A stretch of DNA of 64,000 nucleotides, taken from contig JARWSJ010000002.1 of assembly GCA_029906195.1 (NCBI GenBank), forward strand, positions 310,001 through 374,000. Direction: 5' to 3'. This document shows positions 35,182 through 43,008 of this stretch, piece by piece. The notes below the pieces were generated by a model. It was not told where the DNA came from. It ran no database searches and was given only the letters and a program-made list of their open reading frames with translations. The first letter of the stretch is position 1. Every line of letters starts with the position of its first letter. The position numbers and the translations under genes were made by a program. Source of the stretch: Chitinophagaceae bacterium 26-R-25. GTDB taxonomy: Bacteria > Bacteroidota > Bacteroidia > Chitinophagales > Chitinophagaceae.

Positions 35182-35275
35182 ACCACTAAGTCACTAAGGA
35201 CACTAAGCTCCACTAAGAGTACTCGATTATCAGGAATTCCTTAGTGGAACTTAGTGCTCTTAGTGCCTTAGTGGT
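35182..35275. repeat. Inverted repeat, CACTAAG word family (copy 3)
   Basis: The left arm is ACCACTAAGTCACTAAGGAC-like, the right arm CTTAGTGCTCTTAGTGCCTT-like. It lies between the TfoX-like and DUF1801 genes, both on the minus strand. Confidence 0.87.
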
Positions 35276-35315
35276 AAAGATTCGAGAGGTTCACGCTAAT
35301 AACTGTCGTGCACTG

Positions 35316-35663
35316 TCACTTATACAACCGCATCGCAGATCTCAAAATAAGATCGATCTTTTTCACGGGAATATCTTTTTCCGCATCGACCAGCAATATT
35401 TTCATTCTTGCTCTTTTTTCTGTTAGCAACTCCGGATGATCCAGTTTGTTTCCTTCCACTATTCCAATATACGGTTGGAGGAGTTTTTTGTGTACCCACA
35501 AATAACAAAACATTTTTCCATGAATGCAATACATCGGCATGCCGTATTTCCAGGCTTCCGTTATGTCGCTGTCCATTGAAAGAATATGTTGCCTCAAAAA
35601 CTGCAGACAGCTTTTGAAAGGTTCCTCTTTTTGAAGAAAATAGTTATCGATGGGGCGAAGCAT
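35316..35663 (-). CDS. DUF1801 (YdhG-like) protein
   Basis: A 115-residue protein resembling the DUF1801 fold: ITEAWKYGMPMYCIHGKMFCYL, VHKKLLQPYIGIVEGNKL and a C-terminal MKILLVDAEKDIP with a final helix. Members bind small ligands or iron-related partners in some species but have no general function. It starts 18 bases after the end of the upstream DUF2007-like gene on the same strand, so the two probably form an operon. Confidence 0.82.
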   Translation of the reverse strand: MLRPIDNYFLQKEEPFKSCLQFLRQHILSMDSDITEAWKYGMPMYCIHGKMFCYLWVHKKLLQPYIGIVEGNKLDHPELLTEKRARMKILLVDAEKDIPVKKIDLILRSAMRLYK

Positions 35664-35681
35664 AGATCACATTGTTATCCA

Positions 35682-36368
35682 TTACCAGAGAACGTGAAAA
35701 AGGTTGTATATGTTACCACCATATATAAACTTTCCCAGTAAAGTTAATCCAACCACAATCAACGATATTCGGAATATCCGTCTGCCGTGTGCTCTGGCTT
35801 TGTTGTTATAAATGAAAACTTTCTGCCCGTCAGGCAAAGATTTTTTGGAATAGGCTATAATCCAGCCAAACACGATGCCCGGAAATCCAAAAATGAATGG
35901 GAGTATATAGCCTGCGATGATCCAATTTGAAGAAACGCTTTCAGGTTCAGCAAGCTGTTTGGTTCTTTGTTCTTTAAGGGACGATATCTTTGCTTCAGAA
36001 AGATCAACGCCCCTTTCTTTTAGAAGTTTTTGTGCCAGTTGGTAATCAAACTTTCCCCATTCATCTGGTTTGGAAATGATTTCTTTAAGTTCGGCAGTAG
36101 TAAACTCAAATAAATAGTAGTCCTTATCAACATTATCGATTGATTCGTTGTAAAGGCTTTCGATAATTTTTTCAGCCCTTGCAAAGTCTGATTGTTTTAG
36201 CTTCAGCTCAATGTCGGCTTCCACAGCATTATTTGCGAAATTGGGATTAAAAAACTGACGGCCATTTTCTATCAATGCTTCAATGTTGTTCTCTTTAAGC
36301 TTTTCGGCTGTTGCGTTCGCTAATTCAGGGTCGTTAAATCTTTGGAAGGTAACGAAGGCGTTATTCAT
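35682..36368 (-). CDS. DUF2007-like protein with C-terminal membrane helices
   Basis: A 228-residue protein. Residues 1-70 look like the DUF2007 'putative signal transducing' fold (FVTFQRFNDPELANATAEKL, ADIELKLKQSDFARAEKII). A central helical part includes DEWGKFDYQLAQKLLKERGV. Two hydrophobic segments close the protein (about 147-170, WIIAGYILPFIFGFPGIVFG, and about 198-215). It may be a membrane-attached sensor or scaffold; no function is established. It heads the DUF1801 operon. Confidence 0.7.
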   Translation of the reverse strand: MNNAFVTFQRFNDPELANATAEKLKENNIEALIENGRQFFNPNFANNAVEADIELKLKQSDFARAEKIIESLYNESIDNVDKDYYLFEFTTAELKEIISKPDEWGKFDYQLAQKLLKERGVDLSEAKISSLKEQRTKQLAEPESVSSNWIIAGYILPFIFGFPGIVFGWIIAYSKKSLPDGQKVFIYNNKARAHGRRIFRISLIVVGLTLLGKFIYGGNIYNLFHVLW

Positions 36369-36771
36369 ACAATATAGAATGGGGTTTTGCCGAAGATAAT
36401 ATCCGTTGTATTAATAATGAAAAAAAGTAAAAACAGATACATGGTAAATTGTAAAATGTGTTGATTGATAATGTATTAAGGGTAAAAATTTGATGGATTG
36501 AACGAATTTTTCGATTGTCTTGAATTGATTTTGCCGAGGCGTGCCATTCCTGCTATAAACAAGTTGAAATTTTTATTTGTTATTAGAATCTGCAATCGCG
36601 GCCAACACCTTAAAATTCAATGTCCGGCGGCTTGTAATGGCCATTTTCGTATTTTGCGGCCCATTGCTGAATTATATAAATCAGCTGATGTGAGCGACAC
36701 CCATCCGAACGGATTCATCCGGGCGGGCAAAGTTGTTGAACCGGGTGTTACTCGTCACCTAAATTTTACAT
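36369..36771. other. Intergenic region with structured leader upstream of maeB
   Basis: The first 200 bases are AT-rich with no recognised motif. The part at 36690-36758 can fold: GTGAGCGACACCC (36690-36702) pairs imperfectly with 36743-36758, enclosing a smaller ATCCGAACGGAT hairpin (36703-36714). The structure ends 13 bases before the maeB start. A frame running through it into maeB has no recognisable product and is treated as chance. Confidence 0.4.
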
Positions 36772-39120
36772 ATGCAAAAAAAGCTAGGACGCGAACAGGC
36801 GTTAGAATATCATGCCATGGGACGACCAGGCAAGATAGAAGTAATTCCAACGAAAGAAGCCAAGACACAAAGAGATCTTTCACTTGCGTACTCTCCAGGG
36901 GTAGCAGAGCCTTGCCTCGAAATCAAAAAAAATGTAGAAAACGTTTATAAATACACCGCCAAAGGAAACCTGGTGGCTGTGATCAGTAATGGTACGGCCG
37001 TTCTTGGTTTGGGCGACATCGGTCCCGAAGCAGGAAAACCGGTGATGGAAGGAAAGGGTGTATTGTTCAAAATATTTGCAGACATCGATGTGTTTGACAT
37101 CGAGATCAATGAAAAAGATCCTGAAAAATTCGTGCAGATCGTAAAGGCACTTGAACCCACTTTCGGCGGGATCAACCTTGAAGACATCAAAGCGCCGGAA
37201 TGTTTTTACATAGAACAGGAACTGCGCAAGCAACTCGCTATTCCTGTAATGCACGACGACCAGCATGGTACAGCCATCATCAGTGCGGCGGCTTTGCTGA
37301 ATGCGCTTGAGCTGCAGAAAAAGAAAATAGAGAAAGCAAGATTTGTAGTAAGTGGCGCCGGTGCTGCGGCTTTGTCCTGCCTTAAATTATACCTGGCACT
37401 TGGGGCAAAACTTGAAAACGTAATGATCTTCGACGTTAACGGTTTTGTGCATGCAGAGAGAACAGATCTTGGCGAAACCGCCAGGGAACTTGCCGCTCCT
37501 AAAAAGCTTGATATCAATTTGGCAGGTGCCATGAAAGACGCAGATGTTTTCATCGGACTTAGCGCCGGAAATATTGTTACAGCAGAAATGGTAAAGAGCA
37601 TGGCGAAAAATCCGATCGTATTTGCCATGGCCAACCCTACTCCGGAAATTGATTACGAAATTGCCATTGCCGCCCGCAAAGACATCATCATGGCCACAGG
37701 TCGGAGCGATTATCCTAACCAGGTGAATAACGTGCTTGGGTTTCCATACATCTTCCGTGGCGCACTTGATGTAAGAGCGTCATCAATAAACGAAGAAATG
37801 AAACTTGCTGCAGTTCACGCTTTGGCCGAAATGGCGCGGAAGCCGGTTCCGGATATCGTGAACCTGGCTTATAATGAAAAGAACATCATGTTTGGCCCGA
37901 CTTATATTATTCCCAAACCACTTGATCCGCGTTTGCTGGAAACAGTAGCTCCGGCGGTAGCGAAGGCTGCAATAGAAAGCGGTGTCGCAAAATCTCCAAT
38001 CCAGGATTGGGACGCTTATACCGTTGAGCTCAACAAACGACTAGGCTTGGATAACCAGTTGATGCGTGTATTGGGTAGCAAGGCCCGGAGCCAACCTAAG
38101 CGTTTGGTATTTACAGAAGCGGACAATCTGAAAATATTGAAAGCGGCACAACTGGTGTTTGAAGAAGGTGTCGCATATCCTATACTGTTAGGTGATGAGA
38201 AAAAGATCCATCAGCTGGCAGAAGACAACCAGATTGATCTGGAAGGATTCCCGATCATTGATCCGAAAGACAAAGAGTTCAATGAAAAACGCACGCAGTA
38301 CGGAGAGATATTCTTCAAAAAACGCCAGCGCAAAGGGGTTTCCAAATATGAGTCCATCAAAATGATGCGCGATCGCAACTACTTTGGCAGTATGATGGTG
38401 GAAACCGGTGAAGCTGATGCAATGCTTTCGGGACTGACAAGAAACTACGCAGATGCGATCAGACCTGCATTACAGGTGATAGGCAAGGAAGACAGTGCCG
38501 AGAAAATTGCTGGTATGTACTTGTTGTTAACAAAGAAAGGTCCTTTGTTCATGGCAGATACAACCGTAAACTTCAACCCGACTGCAGAAGAGCTGGCCGA
38601 TATTACCTTAATGGTTGCGAAAGAAGTAAGGAACTTTAACCTGACGCCCAAAATTGCAATGCTTAGCTACAGCAATTTCGGCAGCAGCGCATCACCGGAA
38701 GCGCAGCTAATGGCAAAAGCAAGGGCCATTGTAAAGGAAAGAAATCCTTCGCTTATCGTAGATGGTGAGGTGCAGGCCAACATCGCGTTCAATCAAGACA
38801 TCTTGAAGGATAACTATCCGTTCAGCGAATTGGTGGGGCAGGATGTGAACACATTGATCTTCCCTAACCTTGCCGCAGGCAACATCGCTTATAATATTCT
38901 GAAAGAAGTAGGTGGCGCAGACGCTATCGGGCCAATATTGTTAGGTCTGAAAAAACCAGTACACATTCTGCAATTGGGAAGCTCCGTGAGAAGCATCTTC
39001 AACATGGCGCTCGTAGCAGTGATCAGCGCCCAGCAGAAGTGTAAAAATATTTCTACAGAGGAAGAGGTTAAGAAATCACGGTGGTGGAAGAAGTTTAATA
39101 AAGTGGCAAGGGAGATTTAA
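36772..39120 (+). CDS. maeB: NADP-dependent malic enzyme with phosphotransacetylase-like domain
   Basis: A 782-residue MaeB-type enzyme that oxidatively decarboxylates malate to pyruvate with NADP. The N-terminal malic domain (about 1-430) shows [39 protein letters not shown] and [14 protein letters not shown] (the NAD(P)-binding loop). The C-terminal domain (about 440-770) resembles phosphotransacetylase ([36 protein letters not shown]) and is regulatory in characterised MaeB enzymes, responding to acetyl-CoA. Length agrees with the fused form. It is a single-gene unit followed by a CACTAAG palindrome. Confidence 0.95.
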   Translation: MQKKLGREQALEYHAMGRPGKIEVIPTKEAKTQRDLSLAYSPGVAEPCLEIKKNVENVYKYTAKGNLVAVISNGTAVLGLGDIGPEAGKPVMEGKGVLFKIFADIDVFDIEINEKDPEKFVQIVKALEPTFGGINLEDIKAPECFYIEQELRKQLAIPVMHDDQHGTAIISAAALLNALELQKKKIEKARFVVSGAGAAALSCLKLYLALGAKLENVMIFDVNGFVHAERTDLGETARELAAPKKLDINLAGAMKDADVFIGLSAGNIVTAEMVKSMAKNPIVFAMANPTPEIDYEIAIAARKDIIMATGRSDYPNQVNNVLGFPYIFRGALDVRASSINEEMKLAAVHALAEMARKPVPDIVNLAYNEKNIMFGPTYIIPKPLDPRLLETVAPAVAKAAIESGVAKSPIQDWDAYTVELNKRLGLDNQLMRVLGSKARSQPKRLVFTEADNLKILKAAQLVFEEGVAYPILLGDEKKIHQLAEDNQIDLEGFPIIDPKDKEFNEKRTQYGEIFFKKRQRKGVSKYESIKMMRDRNYFGSMMVETGEADAMLSGLTRNYADAIRPALQVIGKEDSAEKIAGMYLLLTKKGPLFMADTTVNFNPTAEELADITLMVAKEVRNFNLTPKIAMLSYSNFGSSASPEAQLMAKARAIVKERNPSLIVDGEVQANIAFNQDILKDNYPFSELVGQDVNTLIFPNLAAGNIAYNILKEVGGADAIGPILLGLKKPVHILQLGSSVRSIFNMALVAVISAQQKCKNISTEEEVKKSRWWKKFNKVAREI

Positions 39121-39140
39121 TGTGCTTCTCACGAATATTT

Positions 39141-39234
39141 ACCACTGGGACACTAAGGACACTAAGCTACACTAAGGGGTGTCTGAATTTCGGGTTTCCT
39201 TAGTGAAACTTAGTGTCCTCAGTGCCTAAGTGGT
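39141..39234. repeat. Inverted repeat, CACTAAG word family (copy 4)
   Basis: The left arm is ACCACTGGGACACTAAGGAC-like and the right arm CTTAGTGTCCTCAGTGCCTA-like, about 20 bases after the maeB stop. Confidence 0.87.
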
Positions 39235-39310
39235 GAGAAAAATATCGGATTGTCGTTGCTGTGAGAATATTATCAGCGTGTGCATCGTACACTTTTCCCA
39301 TTTTTACGTT

Positions 39311-39318
39311 TACATTTG
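39311..39318 (+). promoter_or_regulatory. Candidate -7 element of the mlaE-mlaF operon
   Basis: TACATTTG matches TAnnTTTG, 37 bases before the mlaE start. No exact -33 TTTG is found. Confidence 0.38.
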
Positions 39319-39355
39319 AGCTTTATTAGGGAATAAGATTTTCAATTTGTTATAA

Positions 39356-40093
39356 ATGAAGTTATTTACCGAAACAGGCAGGTATTTATTGATGCTCAAA
39401 GGAATGGTTTCCAAACCGGAAAACGGGAAGATGTACTGGAAGGAGTTTATGCATCAATGTTCAGATATTGGCATAGGATCTTTGGGAATCGTAGTGATCA
39501 TTTCTTTTTTTATGGGTGCCGTTTCTGCGGTTCAGACAGCTTATCAGCTGGTAAGCCCCATCATCCCCAAAAGTACCATCGCACAGATTGTTCGTGATAC
39601 GGTAATTCTTGAATTTGCCCCAACGCTGGTTTGTATTGTTTTGGCCGGTGTGGTAGGCAGTAAGATTGCCAGTGAGCTTGGCAACATGCGTGTGAGCGAG
39701 CAGATCGATGCACTTGAAATTATGGGCATTAACAGCAAAGCCTATCTTGTGATGCCAAAAATTCTGGCGGCATTGCTGGTAATACCAATGCTGGTTGTGG
39801 TTTCTGCGGGCCTGGGAATTCTTGGCGGACGCATTGCCGGAACTGCATCAGGTATTTTAAGTGCTACGGATTATACCAAGGGCTTGCTCCAAAACTTTAC
39901 GCCCTACAACGTTTTCTTTGCTATGGCAAAATCATACACATTTGCTTTTTTCATTTCCAGTATACCCGCCTATTACGGATATAATGTAAGTGGAGGTGCC
40001 CTCGAAATTGGTAGAGCCAGTACAAAGAGCGTAGTTGTAAGCTGCGTGCTTATTTTGATGGCGGACTATGTGTTGTCTGCATTGTTGCTGTGA
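39356..40093 (+). CDS. mlaE: MlaE-type lipid transport permease
   Basis: A 245-residue membrane protein of the MlaE/TtgB permease family, the transmembrane part of the transporter that moves phospholipids between membranes and keeps the outer membrane asymmetric. Five to six hydrophobic segments are visible. The diagnostic segments are the N-terminal amphipathic part before GSLGIVVIISFFMGA, FAPTLVCIVLAGVVGSKIAS, ELGNMRVSEQIDALEIMGIN, and the long helix ILAALLVIPMLVVVSAGLGI. The matching ATPase follows 86 bases later. Confidence 0.92.
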   Translation: MKLFTETGRYLLMLKGMVSKPENGKMYWKEFMHQCSDIGIGSLGIVVIISFFMGAVSAVQTAYQLVSPIIPKSTIAQIVRDTVILEFAPTLVCIVLAGVVGSKIASELGNMRVSEQIDALEIMGINSKAYLVMPKILAALLVIPMLVVVSAGLGILGGRIAGTASGILSATDYTKGLLQNFTPYNVFFAMAKSYTFAFFISSIPAYYGYNVSGGALEIGRASTKSVVVSCVLILMADYVLSALLL

Positions 40094-40170
40094 CAAAAAG
40101 TAAAAATTAAAAATTCAGAAGTAAAAATGGTTGCTCCGTTTTCGACTTTTGACTTTTAACTTTTGAATTA
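40094..40170. repeat. Inverted repeat, AAAAGTCAAAATTC word family (copy 2)
   Basis: The left arm reads AAAAAGTAAAAATTAAAAAT and the right arm CGACTTTTGACTTTTAACTT. It sits between mlaE and mlaF, inside what should be one transcript, so here it is unlikely to be a full terminator. Confidence 0.75.
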
Positions 40171-40179
40171 TTCTTCTTT

Positions 40180-41013
40180 ATGATTGAAGTAAAAAACTTA
40201 AAAAAAGGTTTTGGCGATAAACTGGTTATCAAAGGTGTGGATGCCACGATGCAAGCGGGTAAATGCAACCTCATAATCGGTTCGAGTGGTAGTGGTAAAA
40301 CGGTATTTATGAAATGCCTGGTGGGTCTTTTTGAGCCGGATGAAGGAGAAATTCTTTACAGTGGGCAAGATCTCGTTACCATGACCGATGAACAAAGAAA
40401 AGAAACCCGCAAGCAAATAGGAATGCTTTTCCAGGGCTCTGCATTGTTCGACAGTTTGACGGTAGAGCAAAACGTAATGTTTCCGCTCGATATGTTTACA
40501 AAAGATAGTTACCAGGACAAATTAAAGAGAGTGAACGAAGTATTGGACAGGGTAAACCTGAAGGATGCCAATAAAAAGTTTCCTGCAGAAATAAGTGGCG
40601 GTATGAAAAAAAGGGTGGGGATTGCCCGCGCCATTGTGCTTAATCCCAAATACCTCTTTTGCGATGAGCCCAACTCCGGTCTCGATCCGCAAACCTCACT
40701 GGTGATCGACCAGCTGATTAAAGAGCTTACCACGGAATATAACATCACCACAGTGATCAATACGCACGACATGAATAGCGTGATGGAAATTGGTGATAAT
40801 ATCATTTACATGTACCAGGGTGAAAAAGAATGGGAAGGAAATAACAAAGAAATAATCTTCAATAAAAACGAGAAACTCAACTCCTTCATTTTTGCCTCTG
40901 AGTTCCTTAAAGACGCCAAAGACATGCGTATGCTGGAGGTAAAAGGCAAGATTGACAACGACCGCAACATGGACGAGCTGCTGAACAGCGACGAGGATGT
41001 GCTGAACTCATAA
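40180..41013 (+). CDS. mlaF: MlaF-type ABC ATPase
   Basis: A 277-residue ATPase that powers the MlaE permease. Walker A is GSSGSGKT (34-41), the Q-loop is in MLFQGSALFDSL, the signature is ISGGMKKRVGIARAI and Walker B is LFCDEPNSGLDP, followed by the switch histidine in INTHDMNS. The hallmark of the MlaF group, phenylalanine and serine in the Q-loop neighbourhood (FQGSALF), is present. The periplasmic MCE-domain partner (MlaD) is not encoded next to it in this window. Confidence 0.92.
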   Translation: MIEVKNLKKGFGDKLVIKGVDATMQAGKCNLIIGSSGSGKTVFMKCLVGLFEPDEGEILYSGQDLVTMTDEQRKETRKQIGMLFQGSALFDSLTVEQNVMFPLDMFTKDSYQDKLKRVNEVLDRVNLKDANKKFPAEISGGMKKRVGIARAIVLNPKYLFCDEPNSGLDPQTSLVIDQLIKELTTEYNITTVINTHDMNSVMEIGDNIIYMYQGEKEWEGNNKEIIFNKNEKLNSFIFASEFLKDAKDMRMLEVKGKIDNDRNMDELLNSDEDVLNS

Positions 41014-41143
41014 GCAATTAATAATTAAGAATTAATAGAGGTGCATACCTGACGAAAGTTATACTGCAAATCTGTTTAGAAATTAGAGGGCGGTATTCAA
41101 TAAAGAATGCCGCCCTCTTAATTATTAATTATTAATTATTAAT
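41014..41143. repeat. Inverted repeat, AATTAAGAATTAATA word family, with central terminator
   Basis: The left arm (about 41017-41038) is AATTAATAATTAAGAATTAA and the right arm (about 41119-41146) AATTATTAATTATTAATTAT. The centre holds a 13-bp terminator-like stem. Confidence 0.82.
41085..41124 (+). terminator. Intrinsic terminator of mlaF
   Basis: AGAGGGCGGTATT (41085-41097) pairs with 41106-41118, giving a 13-bp stem with an eight-base loop, followed by a T-rich tail that also forms the outer repeat arm. Confidence 0.78.
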
Positions 41144-41165
41144 TCAAATTCCCGCCTCTTTGCCT

Positions 41166-41173
41166 TACTTTTG
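41166..41173 (+). promoter_or_regulatory. Candidate -7 element of sucD
   Basis: TACTTTTG matches TAnnTTTG and lies 20 bases before the sucD ATG, giving a leader of about 15 bases. No exact -33 TTTG is seen. Confidence 0.42.
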
Positions 41174-41193
41174 CCCAACTTAAAAAAAAGCGT

Positions 41194-42066
41194 ATGAGCG
41201 TTTTAGTCAACAAAAGTTCTAAAATTTTGGTTCAGGGCTTTACAGGAACAGAAGGAACGTTCCATGCCACCCAAATGATCGAATATGGTACCAATGTAGT
41301 AGGTGGCGTTACGCCAAACAAAGGCGGTACCTCTCACCTTGACCGTCCGGTTTTCAACACAGTAGCAGACGCCGTAAAAGCAACAGGCGCCAATGTTTCC
41401 ATCATATTTGTACCTCCGGCATTCGCAGCAGACGCCATCATGGAAGCTGCAGAAGCAGGTATTGAACTGGTAGTTTGTATCACAGAAGGTATTCCGGTTC
41501 AGGACATGGTAAAAGCTAAAAACTACTTGCTGGGTAAAAAGACAAGATTGATCGGGCCAAACTGTCCTGGTGTAATCACTGCTGGTGAGTGTAAAGTAGG
41601 TATCATGCCTGGTTTCGTATTCAAAACAGGTAAAATCGGTATCGTATCTAAATCAGGTACCTTAACATATGAAGCTGCAGACCAGGTTGCAAAAGCTGGT
41701 TTGGGTATTTCTACAGCGATCGGCATTGGTGGTGATCCAATCATTGGTACCCCAACGAAAGACGCAGTAGAATTATTGATGAACGATCCTGAAACAGAAG
41801 GTATCGTTATGATCGGTGAAATTGGTGGTAGCATGGAAGCTGAAGCAGCAAAATGGATCAAAGAAAACGGTACTAAACCAGTTGTAGGTTTCATCGCCGG
41901 TCAAACAGCGCCTCCGGGTCGCCGTATGGGCCACGCCGGTGCGATCATTGGCGGTGCTGATGATACTGCAGCTGCAAAAATGAAGATCATGGCTGACTGC
42001 GGTATCCACGTAGTACAAAGCCCTGCTGACATTGGTAAAAAAATGGCAGAAGTGATTAAAAAGTAA
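41194..42066 (+). CDS. sucD: Succinate--CoA ligase subunit alpha
   Basis: A 290-residue TCA-cycle subunit that carries the phosphohistidine intermediate in the conversion of succinyl-CoA to succinate with NTP formation. The CoA-binding N-terminal domain has [17 protein letters not shown] and [18 protein letters not shown] and SKSGTLTYE are conserved. The phosphorylated histidine is H247 in [10 protein letters not shown]. Length is normal. The beta subunit gene sucC is not adjacent, as is common in Bacteroidota. Codon use is more regular than in neighbouring genes, in line with high expression. Confidence 0.97.
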   Translation: MSVLVNKSSKILVQGFTGTEGTFHATQMIEYGTNVVGGVTPNKGGTSHLDRPVFNTVADAVKATGANVSIIFVPPAFAADAIMEAAEAGIELVVCITEGIPVQDMVKAKNYLLGKKTRLIGPNCPGVITAGECKVGIMPGFVFKTGKIGIVSKSGTLTYEAADQVAKAGLGISTAIGIGGDPIIGTPTKDAVELLMNDPETEGIVMIGEIGGSMEAEAAKWIKENGTKPVVGFIAGQTAPPGRRMGHAGAIIGGADDTAAAKMKIMADCGIHVVQSPADIGKKMAEVIKK

Positions 42067-42083
42067 GAAGCAGACTTTTCAAT

Positions 42084-42125
42084 AAAAAAAGAGAGCGCAA
42101 ATAAAATTTGCGCTCTCTTTTTTTA
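42084..42125 (+). terminator. Intrinsic terminator of sucD
   Basis: A perfect 12-bp stem (42091-42102 with 42106-42117) with an AAA loop is flanked by an A-run on one side and a T-run on the other, so it may act in both directions. Confidence 0.92.
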
Positions 42126-42130
42126 TTAGT

Positions 42131-42158
42131 GGAAAATTGAAAGTTGAAAGTTGAAAAT
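42131..42158. repeat. Single TTGAAAG-word arm after sucD
   Basis: GAAAATTGAAAGTTGAAAGT and onward, with no complementary arm in the same gap. Confidence 0.65.
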
Positions 42159-42214
42159 GCTTTCTGTGTAGCGGTTTGCGTTTTGTGTTGAGAAATCAGA
42201 TTTTCGAAGTCCTG

Positions 42215-42376
42215 CCTTCAGCCCCAGCGGGGCGAAACGTTAGTAGCAATGTATTTGCAGCCAGCCATTTCAATGCGAGCCCCGGAGGAGCGACATGTTA
42301 AATTACGTGTCGCTCCTCCGGAGCTGGTATTAGAATCGTGTGTTGTCAGATTCTTCTACGAACGTTTAGCTCCTAC
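42215..42376. repeat. GC-rich palindromic element between sucD and the His-rich gene
   Basis: Unlike the AT-rich word repeats, this one centres on GGAGGAGCGACATG and CGTGTCGCTCCTCC (about 42285-42322), a stem of about 15 bp. It is bordered by AGCCCCAGCGGGGCGAAACG on the left and by CTCCTACGGAGCC on the right, each a small palindrome. The whole 507-base gap holds this element, two single word arms and the terminators at its edges; no gene is visible. Confidence 0.7.
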
Positions 42377-42474
42377 GGAGCCGGGACTTTGCGGATTTTG
42401 AATGCACAATTTTTGGTTGCTTTTAAAAATTGCATAGCAAAAACGTTGCAATTTTTTTCTCTGACGCACCTAAA

Positions 42475-42508
42475 CTTCAGTTATTCAGTTATTCAATTAT
42501 TCAGTCAT
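42475..42508. repeat. Single TAACTGAA-word arm
   Basis: TCAGTTATTCAGTTATTCAA followed by TTATTCAGTCATT, with no partner nearby. It abuts the terminator of the His-rich gene. Confidence 0.65.
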
Positions 42509-42537
42509 TAAAAAACCCGAACCAACTGTCCGGGCTT
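42509..42537 (-). terminator. Intrinsic terminator of the His-rich protein gene
   Basis: On the minus strand CCCGGAC pairs with GTTCGGG (one G-U pair) around loop AGTTG and is followed by TTTTTT. It lies 38 bases after the stop of the small minus-strand gene and supports that gene being real. Confidence 0.75.
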
Positions 42538-42574
42538 TTACGATTACGATCCGTAATCATAGGGAGTTATTTTA

Positions 42575-42835
42575 TTAATATCTGTGATGACCACCATGTC
42601 TGTGATGATGACGATGATGTTTCTTCATTCCTTTATGATATTTACGATCATTCTTCTCGAATGATTTGCTATTCATTTTTTCTTCCTTGTTGAAATTTCC
42701 TGGCTTGTTCATTGTGCTTGAATTGTGCGCAGGATAATTAACGGCATATTTTTTAGAATAATTGTTTTGAGCTTGTGTAGTGGAAACTGTAAGAAGCAAT
42801 CCTGCTGCTATCAGTATAGTAAATTTTGTTTTCAT
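42575..42835 (-). CDS. Small secreted His-rich protein
   Basis: An 86-residue protein with a signal peptide (TILIAAGLLLTVSTTQAQ), an Asn/Lys/Ser-rich middle, and a C terminus packed with histidine and basic residues (KHHRHHHRHGGHHRY). The mature peptide is only about 62 residues. The histidine cluster suggests binding of metal ions such as zinc, nickel or copper in the periplasm, but this is inference from composition. A terminator follows on the same strand. The opposite-strand frame over the same bases has no signal and no composition bias and is rejected. Confidence 0.7.
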   Translation of the reverse strand: MKTKFTILIAAGLLLTVSTTQAQNNYSKKYAVNYPAHNSSTMNKPGNFNKEEKMNSKSFEKNDRKYHKGMKKHHRHHHRHGGHHRY

Positions 42836-43008
42836 AATTTGATCATTTACATATAAGAAGGCCGTTGAGAAATTATGTTTAAAATGAAACCGTTACAACA
42901 TTGTTAAAGCAACAGAATGGCTCCAATGTTTGTCAAGGCTATGTGTAATCCTATTATTAATTGCATCTTCATTACAAGATTGATAACTTGAATAAATTTT
43001 TTAAGCGC

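Noticed and set aside
35127-35213. N-terminal extension of the TfoX-like gene
   Set aside because: It starts inside a CACTAAG palindrome and lies before the conserved domain start.
36498-36950. 150-residue open frame leading into maeB
   Set aside because: It overlaps the start of maeB in another frame and resembles no family; the folded leader explains the local composition better, though the upstream part alone cannot be excluded with certainty.
42430-42693. Plus-strand open frame opposite the His-rich protein
   Set aside because: It lacks a signal, starts inside repeat DNA and overlaps a terminator that points the other way.
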